Origin: Selaginella tamariscina
Lineage: Eukaryota; Streptophyta; Lycopodiopsida; Selaginellales; Selaginellaceae
Length of the DNA: 64,000 nt
NCBI GenBank assembly: GCA_003024785.1
Contig: PUQB01000093.1
Span: 62,001 to 126,000 of the forward strand
Direction: 5' to 3'
Shown: positions 50,103-62,522 of the stretch, piece by piece
Layout: each line of letters starts with the position of its first letter
How positions within the stretch are numbered: position 1 is the first letter of the stretch
The notes under the pieces: generated by a model
Databases searched by the model: none
What the model saw: the letters and a program-made list of their open reading frames with translations, nothing else
Told to the model about the DNA's origin: nothing
Translations under genes and position numbers: made by a program

Positions 50103-53100
50103 CATAATTTTTTAATATATTTATAAATTATTAAAAATTAAAAATATATATGATTATTAAAAAATTATGTATGATTATTAAATGATTTCTTATTATTTCA
50201 AAATTTTTTCTTTGATTGATTAATTTTGAATTTCTTTTATCATTTTTAAGTGATATATTTTTTATTTTAAAAAAAAAAAACAAGTTTAAACTACATGTTT
50301 TGCTTACGTACTTAAATTATTGCATATCCCTTTTTCAAATATATAGTGCCATTTCAAAATAACTATATAATTAAAATTTAAATTTAAAATTAAATTAGAT
50401 ATAAAATATCTAATATAAAATAAATTTTAAATCACCATGAAAGCATTTTAGTTTTTAAATATTTTTCTTCTCATTTAAATGAAACGATGAAGATTTTTAT
50501 AAATAAAAAGTGAAATGTTATCTGCAGTTTCCACACATTCTTAAGCGCCACATTCCTGACCTACATATACAAAGAGAACATACTCATATATATAGATGTA
50601 TATATGCATGTATGCATACACACGTCTATGTGTGTATGTTAAATATCCATCTTTCCATAGTTACACGTTTTGTATTCTTCACTTTTTCTTCTTCTTCCTC
50701 ACTCAGCTGAGTTGTTCATATATCCCTTCTACAATGAATATATATAATATATTATATATATATATATTATATATATATAAGTATTAAATTTAATTATATT
50801 TCAATATCAATTAGATTGCCATTTATGAGTTTTAACATATTAAATTTCATTAGCAATAAAATGAATTATGAAACCAAATTACGTACAAATATCCTTAAGA
50901 GAACAAGGGAAGAATTCATAACCTACGTATATATCCTCAAACTTTGATTTAACACTTCATTGTATTAAATGTTCAATATTTTAAATTAGAAAATTTAATT
51001 GAATATATTAGTAAATATATTAATTAAAAAGTGTTAGTAAATGTCATTATTTTATATAAATTAGAAATGAAATTATTAAATTCTTATTAATTTTTCTAAT
51101 TGATATATATATGTCAATTTGAAATTTCTAAGGCCATATATGTACATATCCCAGGAATTCATTAAGAAAAACAAAATTTTCCATTTAGATATGCATTTAA
51201 AGAATGTTTGTATATAATTATTTATGAATACAATGTTTCCATACAGAAACTTATATATAATAGTAAAACGTTATAATAGAGATAAATATTACTTCTTATA
51301 CACAGTACTATTTACTTTCCAGAAAATGATACATGTATATAACTTATAAATATCTGTATATATATACACTTTGAGAAAATAATGGAGCGTATACTGGAGT
51401 ATGGAAATTGCACTGTCAAGTAGCTGTTAATGTTTTAACCATTTGATTAATTTGATTTTGCTATTTGATTTTCATTTTTTTCTACTGTTTTCTTGTTAAA
51501 GGTAATTTAACTTTTAAAAAAAAATTATAATTATTTAATTAAATAGATTTAACTAGTTTACAAGGCATGATGTATTACCAATATTTATTAAGAAGTATGT
51601 ACTGGTCCAAAGATATGCACGGTGATAGTTTTAAGATAACAATATAAATAAATATTTTACTTATTAATAAAATAAATAAAAATGTGATAATATTAATCTT
51701 TATATATAGGTTCATACATGCAAATAGTTAATAATAACATGTGAAATGATAATATAAGTGTAAAATCTTAAAAATTAAAAATTAAAATTTATAATTTAAG
51801 AATAAATAAAACCACGATGGAATTAATGAATTTATTACATTTCATTAAAAGAAAGTTTATGCTTTGTTATTGTTTTTTAAAAATCACTCTCTTGGTTTTT
51901 TTATTAATCATGAAATATTAGTTTTCTTAATTCTTTTTTTGAAATATTCAGTTGTTCATGAAAAGTATTTTTAGTAAAGTAAAATACTTTAAAAGTACCC
52001 TTTTTCTTAAATTTCATTCTTATCCACGATATTATTTTTGGTTTCATTAAAATTATTTTTTCTTCTTAAATTCAAATCCTTTTTAATTCTTTTTAGTTAT
52101 TTTTAAGTTTTAAATGTTTTACTTGCACTTTTAACATTATCTTATTATTAATACATTATAAATGTATAGGTATTTATTTTTTATAAAAGGAATATGATTG
52201 AACAATATTTAACTTTAAGTACTTGCTAATTAATTTTTATAGATTTTGTATTATTTAATATATTTCATTTAAGTTCCATTAAATTTTAATAATTAAGTTT
52301 TCTTTTTTGAATTACTTTTGTTTTATTGTTCTTTTGAAGCTTTTTTAAAACTTATTTTAATTTTTTTAATTCACCTGCTGCTACTTCTCCACTGCCCTCC
52401 TTAACTTCACATACTCCAGCCTGTTATTTATTTTATATTTAACTGCATTATATTATTCAAGAACAACACATTTTTTTATCTTGTTTAAAATGGATTTAAA
52501 AATGTTTAATTTTTTGATTATTCATTTATGAAAATGTTTGAATTTTTTAAAGAAGCATATATATATTTTGTGTTAGGATGATTGTGTTAATTAATATAGA
52601 GAAGTATATTATTTTTGTTTTTTATATTTGAGAAGTCCTCATATTTTTTTAAGCTACTTTAAATTTAAAAATGTTTGTAAATTAAATTTAAATAATTTCT
52701 AGTTAGCTTACTTTTTTAGACTTCTAATTTGTTTCTTTATAATAATATTTAGTTATTAAATTCTACATATATCCTCAAACAAATAATTTTAAAAGAAACA
52801 AACATATTAAAATCGTATGTATTGTAATTTAAGTGATTATGTTAATAAAAATTTAATATAAGATAATGAAGTTTAATTAACAATTATTTAAATTAAATAT
52901 TATTCAATAATAATTTTTTATAGTTTATTTTATGAAGATGTTACTGTTTCATTTCAAGTTTATTATGAAAATGAAAATATGTAAAGACTTTTCTAAATAG
53001 GTGAGAGAAAACAAATTCATTTATTTAATTAATGTTAGTATCAAAAACACATACTATTATATTAAATTATAATTAAGAACATAAAAAAAAGATTTTAAAA

Positions 53101-53788
53101 TCAAAAAATTAAATTTATAAAATTTAGAATTTATATGAAAAAATTCAAAAATTATTTCATTGAAGTATTTTCATATTATTTTTTTATTTATTCATTTTAA
53201 AATTATTTTGTTCAGGTTAAATCAATCCAGCATGTATTTATGCAAGAATAAAGAAGTGTGAATAATTGTAAGGATTTTATAATTAAATTATTTTTTACAA
53301 CCTAATGTTTAACAAGATAATAATATTAATAATAATTAAACTTTTGATTCAGCTATTAGTACATTTTTAACGTGTAATAAGGCTCTTTAGCATATACATC
53401 CCTCTTAAATACATAAGTTTTTAGGGAATGTATATTTAAAGAACTTTATTACATATTAAAACACAAACCTTATTATTTACACTGAAGACCTCAATTAAAA
53501 GTTGTCCAACTTAATAATTTATAAGAACTTATCGATTGATGTTTTCGTCGTAACACTAAACCGATAATTTTTTTACTCTATTAAAACATTAAACTTAATG
53601 AAGTAAAATATAAAACTTTAATGATAAAGAACGATCGTAATTATTTTAAAAAAAACTGAAGAGTATAACTAATCAATACTTTATAATTTATTGTCTTTGT
53701 TAATACGCACCGCATAAAAAAAATCATCAACAATTAACCTGTATAATTCATTGCAATTCTTGAGACCATATTCTTAAACTGAGTTTCA
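48520..53788. other. Long AT-rich intergenic region, no supported gene
   Basis: Contains short repeats such as three tracts with GGGCAATA..AAATAGATACTT (48820-48920), (TA)n runs (about 50068-50098 and 50735-50780) and a tRNA-like but incomplete motif at 49036-49085. No open frame has recognisable content. Runs of T and A dominate 51400-53700. Confidence 0.6.
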
Positions 53789-54076
53789 GTGCTGACTAAA
53801 CACACCAAAGAAGACCTCTTTAACAAGCTTGTGATGTTTCGCATCTTGCAAAGCCCTTCCCATGTACCAAAATTTAATGCTTGGGGACTTTTCCAAGCGG
53901 TCTCAACTCAAACCATGCAGCAGGATCCCAACACCTTCTCAATGGTGCATTGGAGCTCCATCTGTTCCAACACAAACGAACCCTACATCAAAGACATCCC
54001 TAATCTCCAAACTGCCACGTGTACCCGTGCATTATTGACACATCATCACAGCTGCGTGGCTCACGCAAACTGTTGA
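53789..54076 (+). CDS. Uncharacterised 95-codon open frame
   Basis: The frame lies in a patch noticeably richer in G+C than the surrounding kilobases, which is its only positive sign of being coding. The predicted product is rich in Ser, Thr, His and Cys, with no membrane segment, signal or domain that I recognise. No splice partners are obvious and the minus strand gives nothing better. It could be a fragment of an exon, a relic of a mobile element or a chance frame. Confidence 0.2.
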   Translation: MLTKHTKEDLFNKLVMFRILQSPSHVPKFNAWGLFQAVSTQTMQQDPNTFSMVHWSSICSNTNEPYIKDIPNLQTATCTRALLTHHHSCVAHANC

Positions 54077-55401
54077 GTTTCGATTCCTGCAGCATTTGAC
54101 CTTGTTCAAAGTGTGAGTTGTTCCTCCACACAGCCACACATATACATGCCCCAAGCCAGTGTCTTCCCATGGGAAACACTTCATATTATTTGAAAACTCA
54201 TTTAGTCAGGATCTCGAGATGAAAATTATTAAACTTTTAATTATTTTCTCTTTGACAAAATTTAAATCAAACTTTGCAGGCTAATTTATTGTTATGTTTC
54301 TGTGTATAAGTATATCCTCCTGTGCGTATGTATATACAGACATATATGTCCGTATATACACACGTCTCATGCATTATTATTTATAGTAAAGTCCGACGAG
54401 TGTAAGTTAAACTATAATTATTATAATATTATAATTTGTATAATTATTTTAAATAAAGTTTACAAACATACATGCTTGCATATTTGAATTATGATTTAAA
54501 TTTTTATAATTCTAAATAAGATAATCTAATACTCTAAAACATAATAGACTTTCAAGTGCTAGAACATAACTTATTAACATATATTATAGTACACGTGGGC
54601 TTAATTATTTAATAATAATTTATTAATTAATTAAACCTATTCAAATATATAATGTTTAACATAAACTCTGACTGTTTAACTCTAAAAATCGACCGATTAT
54701 ATGTTCATGTCTAAAATAATATTAACATGTTTTAATTTTATAGTTATTTTCCACTAATGATTTCAATATTAAATATTAAAATTTATAAATTTATATTTTA
54801 AGCTTGAGATTCACAATAACATTGTTAATGGATGAACTCAATTACAATTTTTATATGTAATAAATCTACTTGCCTTCTTTTTCTACCTAATATTTTATAG
54901 TGTAATTATATTTATAAAACATTAAGACATTTAAATATAGAATATAAATTTTTTAAGAATATGATTCATTATACTTTAACAAACCTTAACCCTAACCCTA
55001 AACCTTAATGTTTTATCTTTGTTAAGGAAATGTATATAATGTTATAAAAAAATACAGATGGGGTGTGATAATTATAATGCCACGTCAGCAAACATTCACG
55101 TTTTCGATTAAAGTTTAATATATAAATAATATAAGATATCTTAATGATTTCAAAATGGTAAATTCCAAATTTAACTGTGTTTATAATATATTGCTTTTAT
55201 ATATTATAAACTTTTTAAAGTACTATATGGCATAGTAACACAATCTGGACCGTCGACTCAGTATAATACAATCCAACGACTCAACTCGGTATATGAATAT
55301 AATGCTATACAGCTTTGTATATAAATGCTGATAAAACAGATTAGGCATGAAAACCTTTATTAAGTCGACATAAGAAAAAAGAATTAAAAAATGTTTAGTA
55401 C
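54077..55401. other. Intergenic region with a telomere-like motif
   Basis: AT-rich. 54590-54640 repeats sequence found at 39520-39570. 54984-55010 reads CTTAACCCTAACCCTAAACC, resembling the plant telomere unit CCCTAAA. No gene. Confidence 0.55.
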
Positions 55402-57130
55402 CTACTGGTCAGGAGGGAAGAAGATGGCATCCTGAGTCCTACGCGACCTTAAGTTGTGCTCAACATCCTTGTCCACGTTGAATGCCGCACAAATAGTCTC
55501 CTTTGCAAGACTCTTCATAACTCCAGTCTTTCCCGCCATATGCGAAAACACCGGACTACAAAGTAGTTATATAGATGTGCGACGATGTGTATATACGTAT
55601 GTGTATGGTATAATATCCACGCTATGAATAGCTTCTCTCTATATATAGATATATAGAGAGGAACTAAAAAACACACACAATACTCACTTTTCGGTGGTGA
55701 TAATGGAGAACCACGACATGCCCTCACTGCCAGCACGCTTAGAGACAATGTGGAAGCGTGGAACAAGGAAGAGGCATCCAGGCTGAAGAATCTCGTCAAT
55801 AACACGCTCCCCAGTGTTTCCAACAACTTGTACACGCCCACTTCCACGTATTATATATGTCACTTGGTATGCAGAGTCAGAAGAGAATCCCGGTGAGCAC
55901 ATGGCATACTATATCACATCATCAGTACACATACGTGAGTGAATGTGTATTTATATACTTACAGGGTCGATTTTAACGAGGTCAGCACCGAGACCGAGAT
56001 GCTTAAAGATGGGCAAGCTTTCACTCGAGACAACAGAAACCCTACCACCATTCTTCACATCCACGTCCAGTTTTGCCTCCTCACAGTTGTATGCAAAGTC
56101 GCCAAATGGAGAGTTTGAGAAGTCCGTAGGCTCTGGCATATTCACTCCCTCCTGAAAAGAAATGTTTGCATATTACATACTTGTATACATATGTGTAGAG
56201 AGAGAGACGGCAGTACCTTGAGTTTCACAATCATGGATGAAGTCTGGTTCTCCATAAGAGATTTCACATTTTCCTCGCTAATATCCCATGCCTGTGCAAT
56301 GAAGTCCGTGGTAAAACCCTTAAGAACTCCTGCACTTCCAGGTCCAACAAGGAAGAAATCCTGTAATGTTATACACACAATGTTATACACATAATGTTAT
56401 ACACACCAGTGTGTATAACTTACAGTGAATTCTCCTGGCTTCTGGCCTTTGCTAGTGTCACCAAGGCATAAAACGCTGAAAGGAGTGGACTCAGTGTTGT
56501 ACCACCAGTTTACGGTTCCATGAGGAACAGCAACAGCATCACCCTTCTTCACCACCCTCACTGTCTCGGCAGGGCTTTCCGCAAAAACAAGTCCCACCTT
56601 ACCAGTCCCTATACCAAAACTCTTAGTACATATATAAAGAATTACTGTTTTGTGATATTTAAACTTCTATGGTAACCCGGTATATAATCTAAGGAAACGG
56701 ATTATAATACATGAACTGAAAAACAATCTTACATAAAAATCACCGGCTAAAAGTCGAGATTTAAAAAAAAACACAGAAAAGCTAACAATCGCGATTTTCT
56801 TATACTAAGCTGGAAAACAAACAAAACACAGAAAAGCTAAAAATCGCGATTTTCTTATACTAAGCTGGAAAACAAACAAAACACAGAAAAAACAACTAAA
56901 AACAGCGATTTTGACAGATTACCTTCAAGAACATAGAAGATCTGATTCGAATCGGTGTACTTGGGAAGAAGTAAACCGCGCTCATTGAGAGAAAACTTAC
57001 AAGCGCAAATGCTAGCCTGCTTGAGAATGGGGAAATCACTGCTCCACGCTTCGTACACACCGCCTTCGTTGCGGCATACCTCCTTAGGAAGGCGCGGCCT
57101 GAGATCGTCACGCACAGAAGATGAAGCCAT
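55402..57130 (-). CDS. Cupin-domain (11S globulin/legumin-like) protein
   Basis: Six exons with GT-AG junctions and a continuous frame: 56923-57130, 56424-56608, 56217-56360, 55963-56151, 55688-55908 and 55402-55555, giving 366 residues. It resembles the Arabidopsis bicupin proteins At1g07750/At2g28680 over its whole length. An N-terminal cupin barrel (about residues 10-170, ending near GFTTDFIAQAWD) is followed by a C-terminal barrel (about 210-350) with MCSPGFSSDSAYQVTY and VPRFHIVSK motifs. There is no N-terminal signal peptide (MASSSVRDD), so it is probably cytosolic rather than a vacuolar storage globulin. The Asn-Gly processing site of true legumins is not evident. Its biochemical role is not established. 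It is divergent from the NTF2-like gene, 611 bp between the two start codons. Confidence 0.93.
56771..56914. repeat. 55-bp tandem repeat in cupin intron 1
   Basis: Two full units (56771-56825 and 56826-56880) and a partial third. Each contains CACAGAAAAGCTAA followed by the palindromic AATCGCGATT and CTAAGCTGG. The units differ by one or two bases. Confidence 0.92.
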
Positions 57131-57741
57131 TGAACAACCCTAAACGAAGAATCACCCTAAACCTCTGTTTGAATATCGAACGTGGTGAGGGATGTTCTTA
57201 TAAAGGGTCCGTGCTACATATATACACGGCTGGAATTGCGAGCGTGGTACATCAACGGCTGCGAAACTACCACGTGGTGTAAATATCCACGGTTGCCATA
57301 TGAGCCGACGGCTCAGATTTTGTTCCTGATATATCTTCCTCAATCTTAGCGTTACATTAATCCTATCCCATTAAAAAAACCATAATATCATTATCCAAAT
57401 TAAAAAAGGGTTAATATAGTCTTATCAATTTCAACCTTATCCACTTGCTTCGTTTCTATTTGTAAACCTTAATAGTTGTTATATTTAATATATATAAATT
57501 ACAGAGATTTAAACTCCAATGTTTGAATTACCTATAATATTATCATGGAAAATGATTTATAACTGATATTTAATATTTTAAACAGCCTAAACTAATTATT
57601 ACAAACTTATCATAATTACTTAAGAGTTTTATGTTTTGATATACTGAACACGTGTCGCATTCTGGATAAAACAGCCACACTGACAAATGGTTGGTTAAAA
57701 CATTTACACAAATACACACCTGAATATACCGTTCGGCCACC
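57131..57741. promoter_or_regulatory. Divergent intergenic region between cupin and NTF2-like genes
   Basis: Contains the upstream regions of both genes. Near the cupin side are CACGTGG (about 57270-57276) and ACGTGG-like G-box cores, plausible abscisic-acid-type elements for a cupin gene. Near the NTF2 side are three ATTCCG motifs between 57747 and 57802, continuing into the coding region. No experimental support. Confidence 0.4.
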
Positions 57742-58598
57742 ATGAATATTCCGTTAGGATTCATAGTAACGGCGAATATTCCGGCACGACGAGTATTTAT
57801 TCCGCTTGTTCATAGTGTGCGTCTTCTGGCAATGGAGAGAACAGCAGGTCTGAGTATGCGTTTTCTGCACATAATTTGTGTATTTCTATTTATTAATTTA
57901 ACTAAAACAGAAGGAAATAATGAAAATCCCAATATTGGTCCGCTTTCCAAAGGCATACTTCCTCACATTCTAAATCTGTAAGTTTAAATTATATACACAT
58001 ACATACATATATGTGTGTGTATTATATGTTTATAAATATATGTATTTTATTATATACACATACATACATAAATATTATATGCTTATAAATATATGTATTT
58101 TTATTCGTTTTTTATGTTTATTCTTAGATACAACTGCAAAGCTTCAGCTGCTGACTTTGAGGTGTATGCACCCAATGCAACGTTTGAGGATCCTTTAATG
58201 CGAGCACAGGGGTAAGTATGACATATATATAGACACACACACACACACACACACATACACACATCACGCACACACGCACACACATAGACGTGTTTTTTAA
58301 CTCCATGCGCAGAGTAAAGCAGATAAAATCAGCCTTTTACTCCATTCCCAAGGTATGTATTACTTGGATATTATTAATAATAAGTGTTTTTGTAAAGATT
58401 TTAATTTTTAATTATTTCGATATCAGTTTTATTTATTAACAATTAATTTAAAGGTGTTTAGCGAGGGAAAAATGGGGGAATATACCGTGGAAGAGCATGA
58501 AACAAGCCCAGGAACAGGAGATATAAAAATTGATAATATACAACATTACAAAATTCTGGGCCGTCAGATTGACATGGTCTCCTTCATCATACTGAAGG

Positions 58599-58654
<56 letters not shown>

Positions 58655-59023
58655 AGAGAGAGACGAACACACACACACACAGACATATAGACATGTGTAT
58701 ATATAACATTGCTGACATGGGAAACCTGTACCATGTATAGGTGGAAAATGGGAAGGTTGTGAGGCACGAAGACTTGTAAGTGATTAATCTTTTTGATTAG
58801 TTTAACTTCATTATTAATAGTTAATGTTTATATTGAGTAATATATAAATTATATTAAATAAATAATGATTTAAAATATAATTGGCAGATGGAACAAGAAA
58901 CCACTTAAATCGAGAGAAACAGTTAAACTACCTCTGGTTGGACGAATGGCTGAAGGAGTTAGACGAGGGAATATGATGATTACACATTTACTTATGGGAA
59001 GCGGTAAAGATCCAACTAATTAA
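57742..59023 (+). CDS. NTF2-like (SnoaL-type) domain protein
   Basis: Six exons with good GT-AG junctions: 57742-57977, 58128-58211, 58313-58352, 58454-58597, 58741-58775 and 58888-59023, giving 224 residues. An in-frame ATG at 57832 would give 194. From about residue 80 the product matches plant NTF2-family proteins such as At2g46100: motifs DFEVYAPNATFEDP, VKQIKSAFYSIPKVFSE, VENGKVVRHED and the C-terminal MAEGVRRG...LLMGSGKDP. The cone-shaped fold usually binds a small molecule, but the ligand is unknown. The N-terminus has a hydrophobic stretch (about residues 40-53, FLHIICVFLFINL), so it may be a signal or transit sequence. A (CA)n run fills intron 2 and (TA)n(GA)n fills intron 4. Confidence 0.88.
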
Positions 59024-59243
59024 ATATTAATTGCAAATGTATAATATAATGTATAATGCAGTGTATAATAAAAAGAAGTTCAATATTTAAATATCTTTAA
59101 TTACAACCGATCAATTATTAAGATATAAACATTTTGTTTATATATATATAATCTACATAAGATATATTTAATAAAAAAATATATTAATTATTTATAAGTT
59201 AAATATTTTCTTTATAGTAAATTTAAGTATATAAAAACAAATT

Positions 59244-59316
59244 TGGAGGTGAGGGGCATCGATCCCCTTACCTATCGCATGCAAAGCGATCGCTCTACCA
59301 TCTGAGCTACACCCAC
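59244..59316 (-). tRNA. tRNA-Ala (anticodon UGC)
   Basis: 73 nt on the minus strand. A box GTAGCTCAGATGG, anticodon stem ATCGC/GCGAT with loop TTTGCAT, T arm AGGGG-ATCGATG-CCCCT, discriminator A. The acceptor has one mismatch (T2:C71) and one G-U pair. The anticodon stem and T arm pair perfectly, so it could still be functional, but the acceptor mismatch leaves doubt. Confidence 0.85.
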
Positions 59317-59406
59317 TTGCAAAGTATTTTTCCCGACTTATAGATATAACATAAAATCAGCAAAATGAATTACAGGACATTTACCCTAATCCGAGAGCTT
59401 GCGTGT

Positions 59407-61463
59407 ATGGCTATGGCGGTTGGCTCGTCTCTGCCGACATGGGATTGCCTGATCACATGCGGTGCGGAAGAATATTCTCGGGTTCCTGGCGGCGCTCCTT
59501 CTACGCTCCGGTTTAATCCCAGGTTTCCCAAAACCTTCCGTCTCGGATTAAGCAGTTAAGCTTCATTTTTAATATTTTCATTTGTTATTATTGTTATTTC
59601 TTTCATTTATAGAAACTAGCAAGATTTTCTCGACAACCCATGTTGACAGGTATGTATATATACACATATACAGTTATACATTAGATATATAATTTATATG
59701 TTGAAAGATAAGCTTTTTAAACAATGTATGTAGTTTCATACTATTTTTCAACAGCCCATCGATATATATAGTTTGTACATATACATTGTACAGATATTCG
59801 TATTAAGACAATGTACATATATGTGTCTGCCCATCAATGTGTAAAGCTTGATGATGCATCATAAGTATATTATACATCTACAGTGTATACACTTTCATAT
59901 ACATAGTTTTATGTATCTGATCAACAGCCCGTTCATGTATGGAGTATGATTTACATTATTCTGTATATTGAAGTTATGTATATTTCATGCCCATCGATGT
60001 ATTATATATATTTATATTATGCATTACTATATATATACTGCATAAACTATGAATATATCCATACACCATAAATATAGTTTCATATGTACAATATCTTTAT
60101 ATTTTCTCATGTTGATACAGCTACATATACATGGTAGCCCATCATTGATGGATATGTATCATGCAACATATACAGTAACTAGAGTATATTTCCTTGTTAT
60201 ACATCTTAGCTGCTACATGAGGCATTCTATATATGCTAACATATATAGCACTATGTAATGGATAATAAATATACGATTTCGTAATTAGAATGGGCATCTA
60301 TGCATAATTTATGGAATACATCGTATATTATATGTCGTTTCATATGTTTCCATGTGTTATATATATATGCAGTGCTGTGGCGGCGAAGCAGGAAACAAGC
60401 GGCTTAGCAAAATGCTGCCGTGTTTCAAATGAGCTCCAGAGGATTATAGGCGAGTCAGAGGCTCCTAGACACCAGGTTAGCTAGTGTGTGTGTGTTGAAG
60501 GAACTTATGTGCATATAGGCGTGCACTTACATGTGTGTATAATATGTGTGTAATTGAGCAGGTTGTGAAGCTGGTGTGGAAGTATATTAGGGAGAATAAT
60601 CTTCAAGACCCAAATGACAAGAGAAGCATTCTGTGTAATGCGGAATTGGGCGAAGTTCTGGGAGTACAGAAGACGGACATGTTTGAATTAAGCAAGCTGC
60701 TGTCCAAGCACTTGACTTATGACGGTAATCTCTCTCTCTCTTTCTCTCTCTCTCACACACACACACGCACACACTCTCTCTCTCTCATATAAGTAGATCA
60801 TGCTGTGTCTACACATTTAAATAGCTATCCAACTTGTGTAACGTGAGGATGTGTGTACATACATATGCATATGCATGCTTACACACGCACATATATAATT
60901 TTCTTTTCTAGGATCAACTGTCTCTAGATCAAAGGGGGCCAAATCCAACGGTATAAATTCGCCGGCTCGTATATCAGAAGAATTAAAGAGCTTTCTGGCG
61001 ACAAATGAAACTCATATATCGAGGACAGAGGTCGTGAAGCGTATGTGGGATTACATCAAAGCTAATAATCTTCAGGTATTAATCCATTAATTAGTTAAGT
61101 TAATTAATTATATATATCATGATGTACAGAACATATATGCTCTATATCATGCACACGTGCACGTAGTTATGCATACATGTACTTGACAGTTTATATATAC
61201 ATACTTTATGTGTTGTATAAGTATTAATCAATTAAATCTATATCTATATCTATATATATATATATAGACACACACACTAGTATGCACTTAGTCATGTATA
61301 GTATACATATATTTATGTTATATGTACTGTGGCATCTATATGTGTTGTAAGAGGGACGTTTTGGTAATTATCTTAATATATATAGGATCCGGGGGATAGG
61401 AGGAAAGTGATATGTGATGCAAAGTTACGGAAGCTGTTACAGTGTGAAACTCTGCTGGGATAA
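59407..61463 (+). CDS. Tandem SWIB/MDM2-domain protein
   Basis: Six exons, frame continuous: 59407-59554, 59613-59649, 60373-60475, 60562-60724, 60912-61075 and 61386-61463, giving 230 residues. An in-frame ATG at 59365 would add 14. Two SWIB domains are visible: residues ~80-150 (VVKLVWKYIRENNLQDPNDK..) and ~165-225 (VVKRMWDYIKANNLQDPGDRRK..), each with the W-x-Y-I and NLQDP signature and a basic/leucine end. Such proteins in plants include nuclear chromatin-associated forms and small organellar nucleoid proteins. The N-terminus (Met-Ala-Met-Ala, Ser/Arg/Pro-rich, few acidic residues) looks like a plastid or mitochondrial targeting sequence, so I infer an organelle nucleoid role, tentatively. 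The second domain ends earlier than usual, at LLG, so it may be C-terminally shortened. Intron 2 is about 720 bp; the first donor (A|GTTAAG) is weak. Confidence 0.85.
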
Positions 61464-61565
61464 GTATAACTAAGTACTTGGCACCACACTTCATTAGAGA
61501 TTAAGCACTTGTTTATCACCTTGTTTAGCATGAGTTTAACATTTCCTTTTGCTTCTAGTTTACCG

Positions 61566-62393
61566 TCAGATGTCTTTATACAAAAGTTCGAATTTTGGCA
61601 CTCTATTTGCTGGTAATGGACAGTTTACTATGAGTTTGCCTCTCATTGCACCTCTGTATATCGTCTGTAACATGTATATATACCACATAAGATAATATAT
61701 TTAATAGTAGTTTTAATGTGTTATACTGACCTCTACAACATCAATGAAATCCTGTTTGCTGTGAAAGGCACCAATCCATTTGGTATGATCGGGTGTTCTG
61801 CAGAACATAAGCCAGGTTCACGTGTGTGTGTGTGTGTGTGGTGTGTTGTAATATACGATATATATACATAACTTATATGTAATGTTTAAATACATTGTAT
61901 ATAGACTTTGCTAAAATTATTATAGTCAAATATATGGTAATTATGATATTTTTTAAATTAGTTTAAATTATATACCCGGAATCCATCTTCATATGGTGTG
62001 CATTGAAGAAGAAGATAGTGGCGGGAACGAGAGTAATATCAAAGTACTTGACGTATATTCGGATATCCTCCGCATCTATATCCACCAGTGCTATTGTTGC
62101 AAACTTTGACACCTCCCTGCACGCCTTGTCTAGCTACAAAAATAAATAAATAAAATAAAAAGCATATATAAGCAAAAAAAGATATATATATATATATAAT
62201 GTAGTGTTCTTTTCATATATTATATATATATATATATATATATTAATATACACACGCGTACACATACACATGCTCACAATTCGTCAACTGCATACACACA
62301 TGGTCCGTAGCACGCCCGAATCGAAGCACAAGGACCTTATCCCGTATCCCGTATGAATCTATCCACTTCCTCCTTCCTCGTCAGTGTCGCCAT
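61566..62393 (-). CDS. TXNL4B: DIM1-like thioredoxin-fold protein (TXNL4B homologue), frame-disrupted exon 1
   Basis: Four exons: 62288-62393, 61976-62133, 61731-61797 and 61566-61664, about 140 residues. The product matches TXNL4B/DLP, the paralogue of U5 snRNP protein DIM1 (TXNL4A), active in pre-mRNA splicing and cell-cycle progression. Visible motifs are KVLVLRFGRATDHVCMQ (exon 1), ALVDIDAEDIRIYVKYFDI and VPATIFFFN (exon 2), PDHTKWIGAFHSKQDFIDVVE (split across positions of exon 3) and YRGAMRGKLIV and ELLYKDI (exon 4). Exons 2-4 are clean. In exon 1 a 7-bp tandem duplication (ATCCCGT twice at about 62339-62353 on the plus strand) shifts the frame, leading to an early stop. The exon 1 donor reads CAG|TTGACG, lacking the G of GT. 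Either this copy is a recent pseudogene or two local assembly errors exist. Divergent from VHA-H. Confidence 0.85.
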
Positions 62394-62522
62394 GCTGTTC
62401 ATCTCCAGTAGAACCCTAATTAGGGCTTCCTCTGTTTTCAAACAAAAGCCCTAAACCTAGTTTTGCTCTGTTTTCAGCCCTAATTTCGTTGTGTTGGATC
62501 CCGCATTGCTGGAGATTCGCCA
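62394..62522. promoter_or_regulatory. Bidirectional TXNL4B/VHA-H intergenic region with CCCTAA boxes
   Basis: Only about 130 bp separate the two start codons. It holds three CCCTAA (telo-box-like) motifs at 62414, 62449 and 62478, one in the palindrome CCCTAATTAGGG (62414-62425). Telo-boxes are common in promoters of plant genes for core cellular functions. Sequence-based inference only. Confidence 0.5.

Noticed and set aside
58448..58767. Minus-strand frames opposite NTF2-like exon 4 and intron 4
   Set aside because: Composed of microsatellite and antisense sequence; the plus-strand gene model explains the region.
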